This document shows positions 1 through 6,907 of a stretch of DNA of 6,907 nucleotides, piece after piece; position 1 is the first letter of the stretch, and each line of letters opens with the position of its first letter. The translations under genes were made by a program, and so were the position numbers. The DNA comes from Granulicella sp. (GTDB lineage Bacteria; Acidobacteriota; Terriglobia; Terriglobales; Acidobacteriaceae). The DNA lies in contig PKWK01000402.1 of assembly GCA_003133205.1 (NCBI GenBank), positions 1 through 6,907 on the forward strand, in the 5' to 3' direction. The notes beneath the pieces were generated by a model that worked only from the letters and a program-made list of their open reading frames with translations, was not told where the DNA came from and did no database searches.

Positions 1-644
1 ATCTACCACCGCGCCTGGCCGAGTACGACAAGCAAGTGATGCAAAACCGGATCTTCAAGAGCCGCACCCAGGGAGTGGGCGCCTTCACTAAGGAAGAGGC
101 CATCGACTGGGGCGTCACGGGACCTGGCTTGCGTGCTTGCGGCTTCGCGTGGGACTTCCGTAAGGAGCAGCCTTACTCCGGATATGAGCAGTTCAAATTC
201 GATGTTCCGACCGGCACTCATGGAGACTGTTATGACCGTGCGCTGGTACGCGTCGAAGAGATGCGCCAGAGTCTGTGCATTATCGAACAATGCGTGAATA
301 ACATGCCAGAGGGCACCTATAAATCACCCCATCCTCTTGCCTGTCCGCCTCTAAAAGAGCGCACCATGCACGACATCGAAACCCTAATTACTCATTTTCT
401 GGGGGTGAGTTGGGGACCGGTGATTCCGCCGGGCGAAGCGCTTGGAGCGATTGAGGCCACGAAGGGGAACAACGGTTACTACTTGGTAAGCGACGGCAGC
501 ACTACTTCGTACCGCACTCGTATTCGGACGCCATCGTTTGCGCACATGCAGATGTTGCCGCGGCTTGTTCGCGGCCGGATGATCCCGGACCTGTTCGCCA
601 TTTTGGGCGCGATGGACTTTGTGCTGGCGGACGTGGATAGATGA
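1..644 (+). CDS. nuoD: NADH-quinone oxidoreductase subunit D, C-terminal part (possibly a NuoCD fusion)
   Basis: This is the 3' part of the 49-kDa-type subunit of complex I. The subunit sits in the connecting module and forms most of the quinone-binding cavity together with NuoB and NuoH. The reading frame is open from base 3, giving 213 codons before the TGA at 642-644; the start is outside the window. Family marks are [14 protein letters not shown] text (VRVEEMRQS), [24 protein letters not shown], the stretch [17 protein letters not shown], and the end [10 protein letters not shown], which matches the usual NuoD C-terminus. The ATG at 36 is internal to the conserved domain and is not the start. 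The N-terminal His and Tyr residues of the quinone site lie upstream and cannot be checked. Close resemblance to the E. coli protein, in which NuoC and NuoD are one chain, makes a NuoCD fusion plausible, but this is inference. nuoE follows after 13 bases. Confidence 0.97.
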   Translation, partial: LPPRLAEYDKQVMQNRIFKSRTQGVGAFTKEEAIDWGVTGPGLRACGFAWDFRKEQPYSGYEQFKFDVPTGTHGDCYDRALVRVEEMRQSLCIIEQCVNNMPEGTYKSPHPLACPPLKERTMHDIETLITHFLGVSWGPVIPPGEALGAIEATKGNNGYYLVSDGSTTSYRTRIRTPSFAHMQMLPRLVRGRMIPDLFAILGAMDFVLADVDR

Positions 645-648
645 GGCG

Positions 649-653
649 AGGAA
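649..653 (+). promoter_or_regulatory. Ribosome binding site for nuoE
   Basis: The bases AGGAA, within GAGGCGAGGAA just after the nuoD stop codon, lie 4 bases before the ATG at 658 (6 bases if only AGG is counted). This supports 658 as the nuoE start over the ATG at 619, which lies inside nuoD and would add 13 residues with no family resemblance. Confidence 0.6.
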
Positions 654-657
654 ACCT

Positions 658-1122
658 ATGTTGATGGATGAGGAGCGGCAGGAGATCGAGGCCGAGTTGG
701 TTCATTATCCCACCAAACAGGCCGTATGCATAGATGCAATGAAGATCGTGCAGCGCCACCGAGGATGGGTTTCCGACGAAAATATTCGCGACATTGGCGA
801 ACTGCTTGATATGTCGCCCGCCGATCTCGATGGCGTGGCTACGTTCTACAACCTGATCTTTCGTAAGCCGGTAGGCCGGCACGTCGTCATGCTATGCAAC
901 AGCGTGAGTTGCTGGATCATGGGTTACGAACGCATCCGAGAGCACGTGACCAGACAATTGGGAATTGAATTCGGCGAAACCACAGCCGACAACCGGTTTA
1001 CCCTTCTGCCCATCGTGTGTCTTGGAGCATGTCAACATGCACCAACGATGTTGGTAGATAACGAACTTCACGGCAACCTCGATGCGGCAAAGATTGACGG
1101 GATTCTGGAGGAGTGCAAGTAG
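658..1122 (+). CDS. nuoE: NADH-quinone oxidoreductase subunit E (24-kDa type, 2Fe-2S N1a)
   Basis: NuoE belongs to the soluble NADH dehydrogenase module and carries the binuclear cluster N1a, close to the FMN of NuoF. The protein has 154 residues from the ATG at 658; E. coli NuoE is about 166, the difference being a shorter N-terminus. An N-terminal helical part (about 1-65, with HYPTKQA and GVATFYN, both typical of the family) is followed by a thioredoxin-like fold. The N1a ligands are visible as C80-x4-C85 (CNSVSC) and C121-x3-C125 (CLGAC). RFTLLPIVCLGAC matches the E. coli protein closely. An ATG at 664 is an alternative start only two codons further in. The gene ends with TAG two bases before the nuoF ATG, so the two are almost certainly cotranslated, which suits subunits that form a tight heterodimer. 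Confidence 0.97.
   Translation: MLMDEERQEIEAELVHYPTKQAVCIDAMKIVQRHRGWVSDENIRDIGELLDMSPADLDGVATFYNLIFRKPVGRHVVMLCNSVSCWIMGYERIREHVTRQLGIEFGETTADNRFTLLPIVCLGACQHAPTMLVDNELHGNLDAAKIDGILEECK
1107..1113 (+). promoter_or_regulatory. Ribosome binding site for nuoF, inside nuoE
   Basis: GGAGGAG is a near-perfect Shine-Dalgarno sequence within the last codons of nuoE. It lies 11 bases before the ATG at 1125, slightly long spacing. A GTG at 1113 in the same frame overlaps the motif itself and so is a poor start candidate. Confidence 0.65.
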
Positions 1123-1124
1123 CG

Positions 1125-2408
1125 ATGCCTACGGAAAGACCACTTACCCAAGCAATACCGACGGATGGCCAGGCTCTCAGCCTCCAGGGCTATGAGCATT
1201 CGGGTGGATATCAGGGCCTCCGCAAGGCCCTGCACGAGATGACGCCTCAGAAAGTACAGGAGGAAGTTAAGAACTCGGGCTTGCGCGGCCGTGGCGGCGC
1301 CGGCTTCCCCACCGGGCTCAAATGGAGCTTTACTCCTATGGGTGCCGATACTCCCCGGCCCAAGTACGTGATTGCCAACGCTGACGAAATGGAGCCTGGA
1401 ACCTTCAAGGATCGCCATCTGATGGAAGGCAATCCCCATCAGTTGATTGAAGGATTGATTCTGACGGCCTATGCCAACCAGGCTGATATCGCCTTCATAT
1501 TCATCCGCGGCGAATACAAATTGTCGCAGGAGAGACTGGCACGTGCGATTGCCGAAGCCTACTCGGCCGGATATTTGGGAACGGACATTCTGAAGTCGGG
1601 TTACGGGCTTGAAATGTATCTCCACATCAGCGCAGGACGGTACATGTGCGGTGAGGAGACAGGGTTGCTGAACGCGCTCGAGGGCAAGCGCGCCAACCCG
1701 CGTGCCAAACCGCCATTTCCGCAAGTATCTGGCCTCTGGGGCAAGCCCACCATCGTCAATAACGTTGAAACGCTCGTAAATGTACCCCACATTATTGAAA
1801 AGGGTGCGGCTTGGTTCCAGAGCTTGGGCCGCACGAGGGATGCTGGCACGAAGCTCTATGGTGCCAGCGGAAAAGTCAAGCGTCCCGGCCTATGGGAACT
1901 GCCGATGGGGACCCCGCTGCGCGAGATCCTGGAAGAGCATGCGGGCGGCATGCGCGATGGGCTGCGGTTTCGAGGAGTTCTTCCCGGCGGCGCCTCCACG
2001 GATTTTCTCGTCGAAGAGCATCTCGATGTGCCAATGGATTACACCGAAGTCCAAAAGGCCGGAAGTCGCCTTGGGACCGGAACCATGATCGTCCTTGACG
2101 ATCAGACCTGCCCGGTGGGAATGACCTCTAATCTCATTCACTTTTTTGCTCAGGAGTCCTGTGGCTGGTGTACGCCCTGTTGGAGCGGCCTCGGCTGGGC
2201 GAAACAAATCCTGGCTGCAATGGAGGAAGGACATGGAGAACCAGGCGATCTTGACAAGCTTTCCTTTCAGTCGAACTTCTGGTCACCAGGGCACACCTTT
2301 TGCGCGTTGGCGCCTGGTGCCGCAGAGCCTCTACAGAGTGCGTTGAAGTTTTTCCGCGATGATTTTGACCGGCACATAAACGAGAAGCGTTGCCCCTGGA
2401 GACCCTGA
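1125..2408 (+). CDS. nuoF: NADH-quinone oxidoreductase subunit F (51-kDa type, NADH/FMN, 4Fe-4S N3)
   Basis: NuoF is the electron entry subunit. It oxidises NADH at a non-covalent FMN and passes electrons to cluster N3. From the ATG at 1125 it has 427 residues; E. coli NuoF is about 445. The glycine-rich FMN site is at 54-64 (RGRGGAGFPTG). NADEMEPGTFKDR begins at residue 85; its E90 aligns with E. coli Glu95, known to favour NADH over NADPH. CGEETG is at 175-180 and KPTIVNNVETL at about 207-217. N3 ligands are C346, C349, C352 (SCGWCTPC) and C393 (TFC). Two oddities: the residue after C352 is Trp, where Arg is nearly universal, and the chain ends KRCPWRP without the longer tail of the enteric protein. 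Similarity to E. coli is strong throughout, including DGLRF and the EPLQSALKFFRDDF stretch. The TGA stop shares one base with the nuoG ATG. Confidence 0.98.
   Translation: MPTERPLTQAIPTDGQALSLQGYEHSGGYQGLRKALHEMTPQKVQEEVKNSGLRGRGGAGFPTGLKWSFTPMGADTPRPKYVIANADEMEPGTFKDRHLMEGNPHQLIEGLILTAYANQADIAFIFIRGEYKLSQERLARAIAEAYSAGYLGTDILKSGYGLEMYLHISAGRYMCGEETGLLNALEGKRANPRAKPPFPQVSGLWGKPTIVNNVETLVNVPHIIEKGAAWFQSLGRTRDAGTKLYGASGKVKRPGLWELPMGTPLREILEEHAGGMRDGLRFRGVLPGGASTDFLVEEHLDVPMDYTEVQKAGSRLGTGTMIVLDDQTCPVGMTSNLIHFFAQESCGWCTPCWSGLGWAKQILAAMEEGHGEPGDLDKLSFQSNFWSPGHTFCALAPGAAEPLQSALKFFRDDFDRHINEKRCPWRP
2398..2402 (+). promoter_or_regulatory. Ribosome binding site for nuoG, inside nuoF
   Basis: GGAGA within the last codons of nuoF lies 5 bases before the ATG at 2408. 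This favours that ATG over the in-frame TTG at 2390, which precedes the motif. The protein from 2408 ([10 protein letters not shown]) also aligns from its first residue with the E. coli N-terminus. Confidence 0.65.
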
Positions 2409-5065
2409 TGGGAACCATCTACATCGACGGCAAAGCCTGCGAAGCAAATCCGAAGCAGAACCTGCTGCACGCCTGTCTCTCGCTCGGGCTCGACCTGCCG
2501 TACTTCTGCTGGCATCCCGCCCTGGGTTCGGTAGGCGCATGCCGTCAGTGCGCCATCAAGCAATTTAAGGATGACCAAGATACTCGCGGGAGAATCGTCA
2601 TGGCCTGCATGACGCCTGCCGTGCCCGAGTCCCGCATTTCCATTCTCGATCCCGAAGCGGTTGCTTTTCGCGCCGGCATTATTGAGGGAATGATGCTGAA
2701 CCATCCCCATGACTGTCCGGTATGCGACGAAGGCGGCGAGTGTCACTTGCAGGACATGACGGTAATGACCGGCCATAATTACCGTCGCACACGATTTGCC
2801 AAGCGCACGTTTCAGAATCAGAACCTCGGCCCATTCGTTTACCACGAGATGAATCGGTGCATCCAGTGCTACCGCTGTGTGCGCTTCTATCGTCAGTATG
2901 CCGGAGGCAGCGACCTGAACGCGTTTGGCATCGGGAACGCCGTTTATTTCGGGCGGGACGAAGATGGCGTTCTTGAAAACGAATTTGCGGGCAACCTGGT
3001 GGAGATTTGTCCAACTGGCGTCTTTACCGATCGAACGCTCCGGCGCCACTACACGCGAAAGTGGGATCTTCGAATGGCGCCTTCGATTTGCGTCCATTGC
3101 GGAGTGGGCTGCAACATAACCGTTGGAGAGCGCTACGGATTGCTGCGCCGGGTAGTGAACCGCTTCAACAGGGAGGTGAACGGCTACTTTCTTTGTGACC
3201 GCGGACGCTTTGGCTATGAGTTTGTAAACAACGCGGCTAGAATTCGCGCTGCGCAGCTAAAAGGAGAGACGATTTCGAGCGAGGAGGCGGAGCGCCAATT
3301 TCAATCGCTCATTTCCAGGAGTGAGAGACCGATTGGCATCGGCTCGCCCAGGGCTTCGCTCGAGGCAAATTTTGCGCTGCAGCGGCTTGTCGGGAGAGGC
3401 CGCTTTTTTGCGGGTGTTGCCGGCAGCGAGTGGGCGCGGATCGGGAAGATGGTGAAGATTCTTCAGACCGGGCCCGCCAGGCCCCCATCGCTGCACGACA
3501 TTGAATGTTCCGATGCTGTGCTGATTCTGGGCGAAGACGTCACGAACTCCGCACCACGGATGGCGCTCAGTCTGCGCCAGTCAGTTCGTCAACAGCCCTT
3601 CGACGTCGCGAGGAAATCGCACACTCCTCTGTGGACGGACGACGCAGTGCGCGAAATGGTGCAGGACCAAAAGGGCCCATTCTTCATTGCGGCGTCTGGC
3701 GCGACGCGATTGGATGATGTCGCCACTCGAACGTACCGGGCCGCGCCCCATGACATCGCGCGGCTGGGCTTCGCGGTTGCTCATGAAGTTAACCCTGATG
3801 CGCCCGGAGTGCCCAACTTGCCTGAAGAGATACGGGAACTGGCCCGCGCTATTGCAGACGCACTGAAAAGCGCGGCACGACCACTGGTCGTTTCCGGACC
3901 CAGTTGCCGGAGCCTGTCCGTAATAGAATCCGCGGCGAACGTAGCCAAAGCCTTGTGTGACATCGGCAGGCCTGCAGCGCTCAGCCTGATTGCACCCGAG
4001 TGCAATAGTTTCGGTCTGGCGTTGATGGGTGCGCGCCCGCTGAACGAGACGCTCGCGTTGATCGGGAAGGTCGATGCTCTGATCGTTCTGGAGAACGATC
4101 TGTACCGACGTCTCCCAGCGAGACAGGCGGATGGATTGCTGAGTTTGGCGGCTCATCGGATCGTGCTCGATCACCTGGCGAACCAAACCACTGCGAAAGC
4201 AGACCTGCTTCTTCCCGCCGGCACATTTGCCGAGTCCGATGGAACGCTGGTCAACAACGAAGGGCGCGCACAACGGTTCTTCCAGGTGTTCGCGCCGGAG
4301 CAAGAGGTGCGGGAGAGTTGGCGATGGCTGCGCGATTCGACCTGGTCGTCTCTCGACGATGTTCTGACCGCCATCACAAAAGAGAATCCAGAATTAGCCG
4401 CTGTAATCAAGGCTGCGCCGCTATCGGATTTCCGGTTGGCAGGCGCGAGGATCCCGCGGGAGCCACACCGCTACAGCGGGCTCACCTCCATCACCGCGAA
4501 TATCAGCGTCGTCGAACCCAAACCGCCGCAGGACCCGGACTCTGCGCTCGCATATTCCATGGAAGGCGCATCTCTCCAACCGCCCAGCGCACTACAACCA
4601 TTTTTCTGGACCCCCGGCTGGAACTCCATCCAGGCTGTGAACAAATTCCAGAGTGAGATTGGCGGCCCACTGCACGGGGGTGATCCCGGGATTCGCCTGT
4701 TCGAACCATCGCAGGGAGGAGAGTACTTCACCGCCGTGCCAGCCGCCTTTAGCCGGCGCGAAGCGGAATGGATGGTCCTTCCTATCGAACACATCTTCGG
4801 CTCTGAGGAACTTAGCCTTCAGGCTCCCGGGGTTGCGGAGCTTGCGTTTGAGCCCTACCTGGCCGTCAACGCCGCCGACGCGGCCAGTCTTCATTTAGAT
4901 GAAAATGCTGGAGACGTCGAGATCGAACTCGGTGGAGTAAAGCAGCGACTGCCATTGAAGGTTCTTCCTGATCTGCCGACGGGGGTCGCAGGAATTCCTA
5001 CAGGCCTGACGGAAGCTTCTGGAGAAGAATTCCCTGTCTGGCGCCGGATCGAGCGAGCAACATGA
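2408..5065 (+). CDS. nuoG: NADH-quinone oxidoreductase subunit G (75-kDa type, E. coli-like long form)
   Basis: NuoG is the largest peripheral subunit and relays electrons from N3 toward NuoI. It has 885 residues; the E. coli protein is about 908, while short forms in other lineages are nearer 690-800. Domains: a 2Fe-2S ferredoxin fold at 1-80 with N1b ligands C34, C45, C48 and C67; a His-Cys segment with N5 ligands H99, C103, C106 and C112; a 4Fe-4S region with N4 ligands C151, C154, C157 and C201; a formate-dehydrogenase-like 4Fe-4S domain at about 221-277 with the off-path cluster N7 (C228, C231, C235, C263). A molybdopterin-oxidoreductase-like body follows from about 278, with [33 protein letters not shown] and a C-terminal beta-barrel-like end. 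Residues about 681-780 ([24 protein letters not shown]) match the long insertion I recall from E. coli NuoG. The body is a relic; no molybdenum cofactor is expected in this family. The gene ends in an ATGA overlap with nuoH. Confidence 0.98.
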   Translation: MGTIYIDGKACEANPKQNLLHACLSLGLDLPYFCWHPALGSVGACRQCAIKQFKDDQDTRGRIVMACMTPAVPESRISILDPEAVAFRAGIIEGMMLNHPHDCPVCDEGGECHLQDMTVMTGHNYRRTRFAKRTFQNQNLGPFVYHEMNRCIQCYRCVRFYRQYAGGSDLNAFGIGNAVYFGRDEDGVLENEFAGNLVEICPTGVFTDRTLRRHYTRKWDLRMAPSICVHCGVGCNITVGERYGLLRRVVNRFNREVNGYFLCDRGRFGYEFVNNAARIRAAQLKGETISSEEAERQFQSLISRSERPIGIGSPRASLEANFALQRLVGRGRFFAGVAGSEWARIGKMVKILQTGPARPPSLHDIECSDAVLILGEDVTNSAPRMALSLRQSVRQQPFDVARKSHTPLWTDDAVREMVQDQKGPFFIAASGATRLDDVATRTYRAAPHDIARLGFAVAHEVNPDAPGVPNLPEEIRELARAIADALKSAARPLVVSGPSCRSLSVIESAANVAKALCDIGRPAALSLIAPECNSFGLALMGARPLNETLALIGKVDALIVLENDLYRRLPARQADGLLSLAAHRIVLDHLANQTTAKADLLLPAGTFAESDGTLVNNEGRAQRFFQVFAPEQEVRESWRWLRDSTWSSLDDVLTAITKENPELAAVIKAAPLSDFRLAGARIPREPHRYSGLTSITANISVVEPKPPQDPDSALAYSMEGASLQPPSALQPFFWTPGWNSIQAVNKFQSEIGGPLHGGDPGIRLFEPSQGGEYFTAVPAAFSRREAEWMVLPIEHIFGSEELSLQAPGVAELAFEPYLAVNAADAASLHLDENAGDVEIELGGVKQRLPLKVLPDLPTGVAGIPTGLTEASGEEFPVWRRIERAT

Positions 5066-6012
5066 CCAGTCCTTACCCACTTGCGTCGATTCTCGGAATC
5101 CTGATCGTGGCGCTCAGCCTTTCGGCGCTGCTCATCTGGGTGGAACGCCGCCTTTTGGCGCTCTGGCAGGATCGCTACGGTCCGAATCGAGTCGGACCGT
5201 TTGGCTTGCTGCAAGTGGTCGCCGACATGATCAAGATATTCACGAAGGAAGACTGGATCCCGCCGTTTGCGGATAAGGCGGTCTTCGTTATTGCACCGGC
5301 CATCATTATGGTCACGGTATTGTTGTCGTTCGCCGTACTGCCAATTGCTCCGGGAATCATCGTTGTGGACCTCAACATCGCTCTGCTCTTTTTCCTGGGT
5401 ATGTCCTCGCTTGGCGTCTACAGCATTGTGCTGGCCGGCTGGGCCTCCGGCAATAAGTACTCCCTGCTGGGAGGGCTGCGCGCCGCCGCGCAGATGATCA
5501 GCTACGAAGTTTTCATGGGCATTTCCTTGATGGGAGTTGTGCTGCTTGCTGGCTCCTTCAGCCTGACGACAATCGTGGAAGCGCAAAGGAATCGGTGGTT
5601 CGTGCTTCCTCAATTTCTCGGTTTCGTTCTGTTTCTGATCGCAGGCATGGCCGAAGCACGGCGGTTGCCGTTTGATCTTCCGGAGGCCGAGGCTGAGCTT
5701 GTTGCAGGATTTCATTCCGAGTATTCAGGCATGAAGTTCGGTATGTTCTTTGTGGGGGAATACCTTGGCATCACACTGATCTCCTCCATGATTACGGTCT
5801 TGTTCTTCGGCGGCTGGATGGGGCCGTGGCTGCCTCCCCTCGTATGGTTCCTCCTGAAGGTGTTTGCGTTCATCTGCTTTTTCATCCTGTTACGGGCTTC
5901 GCTACCGAGGCTGCGTTTCGATCAGCTCATGTCCCTTGGCTGGAAGGTAATGCTTCCGTTGGCGTTGGTCAATCTCGTGGTAACCGGGGCCGTCGTGACG
6001 GCTTTCAAGTGA
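5062..6012 (+). CDS. nuoH: NADH-quinone oxidoreductase subunit H (membrane, quinone-site and proton channel linker)
   Basis: NuoH (ND1 type) anchors the peripheral arm to the membrane and closes the quinone cavity. It has 316 residues with eight hydrophobic segments, at about 6-26, 73-95, 104-126, 147-168, 180-198, 225-249, 258-278 and 293-313, the number expected. Conserved loops are visible: [20 protein letters not shown] (26-45), [11 protein letters not shown] (62-72), [19 protein letters not shown] (126-144), and the acidic quinone-site loop [20 protein letters not shown] (203-222). The last carries the Glu cluster E208, E210, E212 thought to couple quinone chemistry to proton movement. 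[18 protein letters not shown] (278-295) is another family mark. The start ATG overlaps the nuoG stop as ATGA and no strong ribosome binding site precedes it, so translation probably depends on termination of nuoG. The N-terminus is slightly shorter than that of E. coli (about 325 residues). Confidence 0.98.
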   Translation: MTSPYPLASILGILIVALSLSALLIWVERRLLALWQDRYGPNRVGPFGLLQVVADMIKIFTKEDWIPPFADKAVFVIAPAIIMVTVLLSFAVLPIAPGIIVVDLNIALLFFLGMSSLGVYSIVLAGWASGNKYSLLGGLRAAAQMISYEVFMGISLMGVVLLAGSFSLTTIVEAQRNRWFVLPQFLGFVLFLIAGMAEARRLPFDLPEAEAELVAGFHSEYSGMKFGMFFVGEYLGITLISSMITVLFFGGWMGPWLPPLVWFLLKVFAFICFFILLRASLPRLRFDQLMSLGWKVMLPLALVNLVVTGAVVTAFK

Positions 6013-6020
6013 ACCGCTCA

Positions 6021-6030
6021 GAGAGGTGGA
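6021..6030 (+). promoter_or_regulatory. Ribosome binding site for nuoI
   Basis: GAGAGGTGGA lies in the 25-base nuoH-nuoI gap, 7 bases before the ATG at 6038. This is the only junction in the window with a free spacer and its own well-placed Shine-Dalgarno sequence. The gap shows no hairpin or terminator. Confidence 0.65.
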
Positions 6031-6037
6031 TTAAGCA

Positions 6038-6553
6038 ATGCTGAGCTTGTTGAGAACCATCTGGAGCGTGTTCCTGCACACCTTTCGCCGGCGGGTCACC
6101 ATCCAGTATCCAGAGCAGAAGCCATATCTGGCGCCGCGCACCAGGGGGCGCATCATTCTGTCGCGGGACCCGGATGGCGGCGAGCGATGCGTAGCATGTC
6201 ACCTCTGTGCGGTCGTCTGTCCGGTGGACTGCATCTCGCTGCAGGCGACGGAAGATGAAAACGAGCGTCGCTATCCGGAGTTCTTTCGCATCAATTTTTC
6301 AAGATGCATCTTTTGTGGCCTTTGCGAAGATGCGTGTCCGACATATGCAATTCAGCTCACGCCGGATTTTGAAATGTCCGAATACAAACGTCAGAACCTG
6401 GTTTATGAGAAGGAAGATTTGCTGATTGACGGGCCAGGGAAGTATCCGGGCTACAACTTCTGGCGCGTCTCGGGAGTGAAGATTGGCGGCAAAGAGAAGG
6501 GTGAAGCGGAGAATGAAGCGCCCCCGGTGGACCTCCGCAGGTTGTTGCCATGA
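6038..6553 (+). CDS. nuoI: NADH-quinone oxidoreductase subunit I (TYKY type, 2x 4Fe-4S N6a/N6b)
   Basis: NuoI is a bacterial-type ferredoxin-like subunit that carries electrons from NuoG to cluster N2 in NuoB. It has 171 residues; E. coli NuoI has about 180. An amphipathic N-terminal helix (about 1-20, [17 protein letters not shown]) is expected to lie on the membrane surface. Two CxxCxxCxxxCP motifs bind N6a and N6b: C51, C54, C57, C61 and C90, C93, C96, C100. [17 protein letters not shown] and [12 protein letters not shown] are nearly identical to E. coli. The C-terminal tail [18 protein letters not shown] (from about 154) also matches E. coli and is absent from short NuoI forms of other lineages, marking this as an E. 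coli-type complex. The extra Cys65 after the first motif also occurs in E. coli and is not a ligand. The gene ends in an ATGA overlap with nuoJ. Confidence 0.98.
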   Translation: MLSLLRTIWSVFLHTFRRRVTIQYPEQKPYLAPRTRGRIILSRDPDGGERCVACHLCAVVCPVDCISLQATEDENERRYPEFFRINFSRCIFCGLCEDACPTYAIQLTPDFEMSEYKRQNLVYEKEDLLIDGPGKYPGYNFWRVSGVKIGGKEKGEAENEAPPVDLRRLLP

Positions 6554-6907
6554 TGACTTTCATGGAATTCGCTTTCTATATCGCGGCAGGTGTGGCCGTG
6601 ACTTCCACGCTCCTGGCCATCACACGGTTGGTAGCCGTGCATGCGCTGCTCTATCTGATCGTTTCGCTTCTGGCTGTGGCCGTGGTCTTCTACACGATGG
6701 GCGCTCCCCTGGTAGCTGCGCTTGAGGTAATCATCTATGCGGGCGCGATCGTGGTTCTCTTTGTTTTTGTGGTGATGATGTTGAACCTGGGAACGCAGGC
6801 CCGCGAAGAGGAACGTCAATGGCTTGCGGGAGGCGCATGGATCGGCCCTGTCATTCTTTCCGCGCTCCTGCTTCTCGAGGTGATCTATTTAATAGCCCGC
6901 GTTGGCC
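6550..6907 (+). CDS. nuoJ: NADH-quinone oxidoreductase subunit J, N-terminal part
   Basis: NuoJ (ND6 type) is a membrane subunit between NuoH and the antiporter-like pumps. Its third helix contains the pi-bulge implicated in coupling. The window holds 119 codons without a stop; E. coli NuoJ is about 184 residues, so roughly a third is missing. Four hydrophobic segments are visible, at about 6-24, 30-51, 58-78 and 98-117. The third, [20 protein letters not shown], is almost identical to E. coli, and E59, Y63 and V69 align with E. coli E55, Y59 and V65. [13 protein letters not shown] and VHALLYLI are further matches. The start is uncertain: ATG at 6550 overlaps the nuoI stop (ATGA), ATG at 6553 is the next codon, and ATG at 6562 gives the MEFAFYI start seen in E. 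coli. Only a weak AGG at 6539-6541 precedes, so translational coupling to nuoI is likely and 6550 is preferred. Confidence 0.96.
   Translation, partial: MMTFMEFAFYIAAGVAVTSTLLAITRLVAVHALLYLIVSLLAVAVVFYTMGAPLVAALEVIIYAGAIVVLFVFVVMMLNLGTQAREEERQWLAGGAWIGPVILSALLLLEVIYLIARVG

Noticed and set aside
36..38. ATG as a possible start of the first gene
   Set aside because: The frame continues upstream to the window edge and the preceding codons ([12 protein letters not shown]) fit NuoD, so this is an internal methionine.
1068..1790. Open frame of 240 codons on the - strand
   Set aside because: It is antisense to nuoE and nuoF across the FMN and NADH sites and resembles no known family.
2267..3097. 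Open frame of 276 codons on the - strand
   Set aside because: It lies opposite conserved nuoF and nuoG sequence, including iron-sulfur motifs, has no recognisable domain and is explained by the codon bias of the real genes.
3581..4303. Open frame of 240 codons on the - strand
   Set aside because: It is antisense to the molybdopterin-like body of nuoG, without its own ribosome binding site or domain.
4891..5715. Open frame of 274 codons on the - strand
   Set aside because: It is antisense to nuoG and nuoH; the protein is very rich in Gln, His, Arg and Asp, as expected from reading the reverse of a membrane protein gene.
6013..6037. Possible terminator or promoter in the nuoH-nuoI gap
   Set aside because: Only 25 bases, no inverted repeat or T-run, and almost all of it is the nuoI ribosome binding site region.
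1..6907. A hidden new system such as a CRISPR array, defence island, toxin-antitoxin pair or mobile element
   Set aside because: The window is filled end to end by conserved complex I genes on one strand; no direct repeat arrays, inverted terminal repeats, tRNA or rRNA sequence or foreign reading frames were seen.

Overview
The window is an uninterrupted stretch of a respiratory complex I (NADH:quinone oxidoreductase, NDH-1) operon. All genes are on the + strand, in the order nuoD (3' part), nuoE, nuoF, nuoG, nuoH, nuoI, nuoJ (5' part). Both ends are cut by the window, so the operon must extend in both directions. By the standard order, nuoA, nuoB and nuoC lie upstream and nuoK to nuoN downstream. 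Coding density is almost total. The largest gap is 25 bases (nuoH-nuoI), and three junctions overlap by 1 or 4 bases. No promoter, terminator, RNA gene, mobile element or repeat array was found.

Layout: 1-644 holds the C-terminal 213 codons of NuoD (or of a NuoCD fusion). 658-1122 encodes NuoE (2Fe-2S N1a). 1125-2408 encodes NuoF (FMN, NADH, 4Fe-4S N3). 2408-5065 encodes a long NuoG (2Fe-2S N1b; 4Fe-4S N5, N4 and N7; molybdopterin-oxidoreductase-like body). 5062-6012 encodes the membrane subunit NuoH, 6038-6553 the two-cluster ferredoxin-like NuoI, and 6550-6907 the start of the membrane subunit NuoJ. Together they form the electron path NADH - FMN - N3 - N1b - N4 - N5 - N6a - N6b toward the quinone. 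N2, in NuoB, is outside the window. NuoH and NuoJ connect the quinone site to the proton-pumping arm. All iron-sulfur ligand cysteines expected for N1a, N1b, N3, N4, N5, N6a, N6b and N7 are present, so the operon looks functional.

The proteins are of the Escherichia coli type rather than the Paracoccus/Thermus/mitochondrial type. NuoG is about 885 residues and carries the long C-terminal insertion that I recall from E. coli NuoG. NuoI has the E. coli-like C-terminal tail, and NuoF, NuoD and NuoJ match remembered E. coli sequences closely over long stretches. Many differences from E. coli, a GC content that looks moderately high, and the lack of the enteric NuoF C-terminal extension argue against an enterobacterium. 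A Gram-negative, non-enteric environmental bacterium carrying an E. coli-type nuo operon fits best. Acidobacteriota are one possibility, but the sequence alone does not settle this.

I did not find a new biological system here. The points worth a second look are small: a Trp in place of the usual Arg in the N3 motif of NuoF, a divergent segment just after it, a mixed set of E. coli-type structural extensions, and tight translational coupling between subunits.
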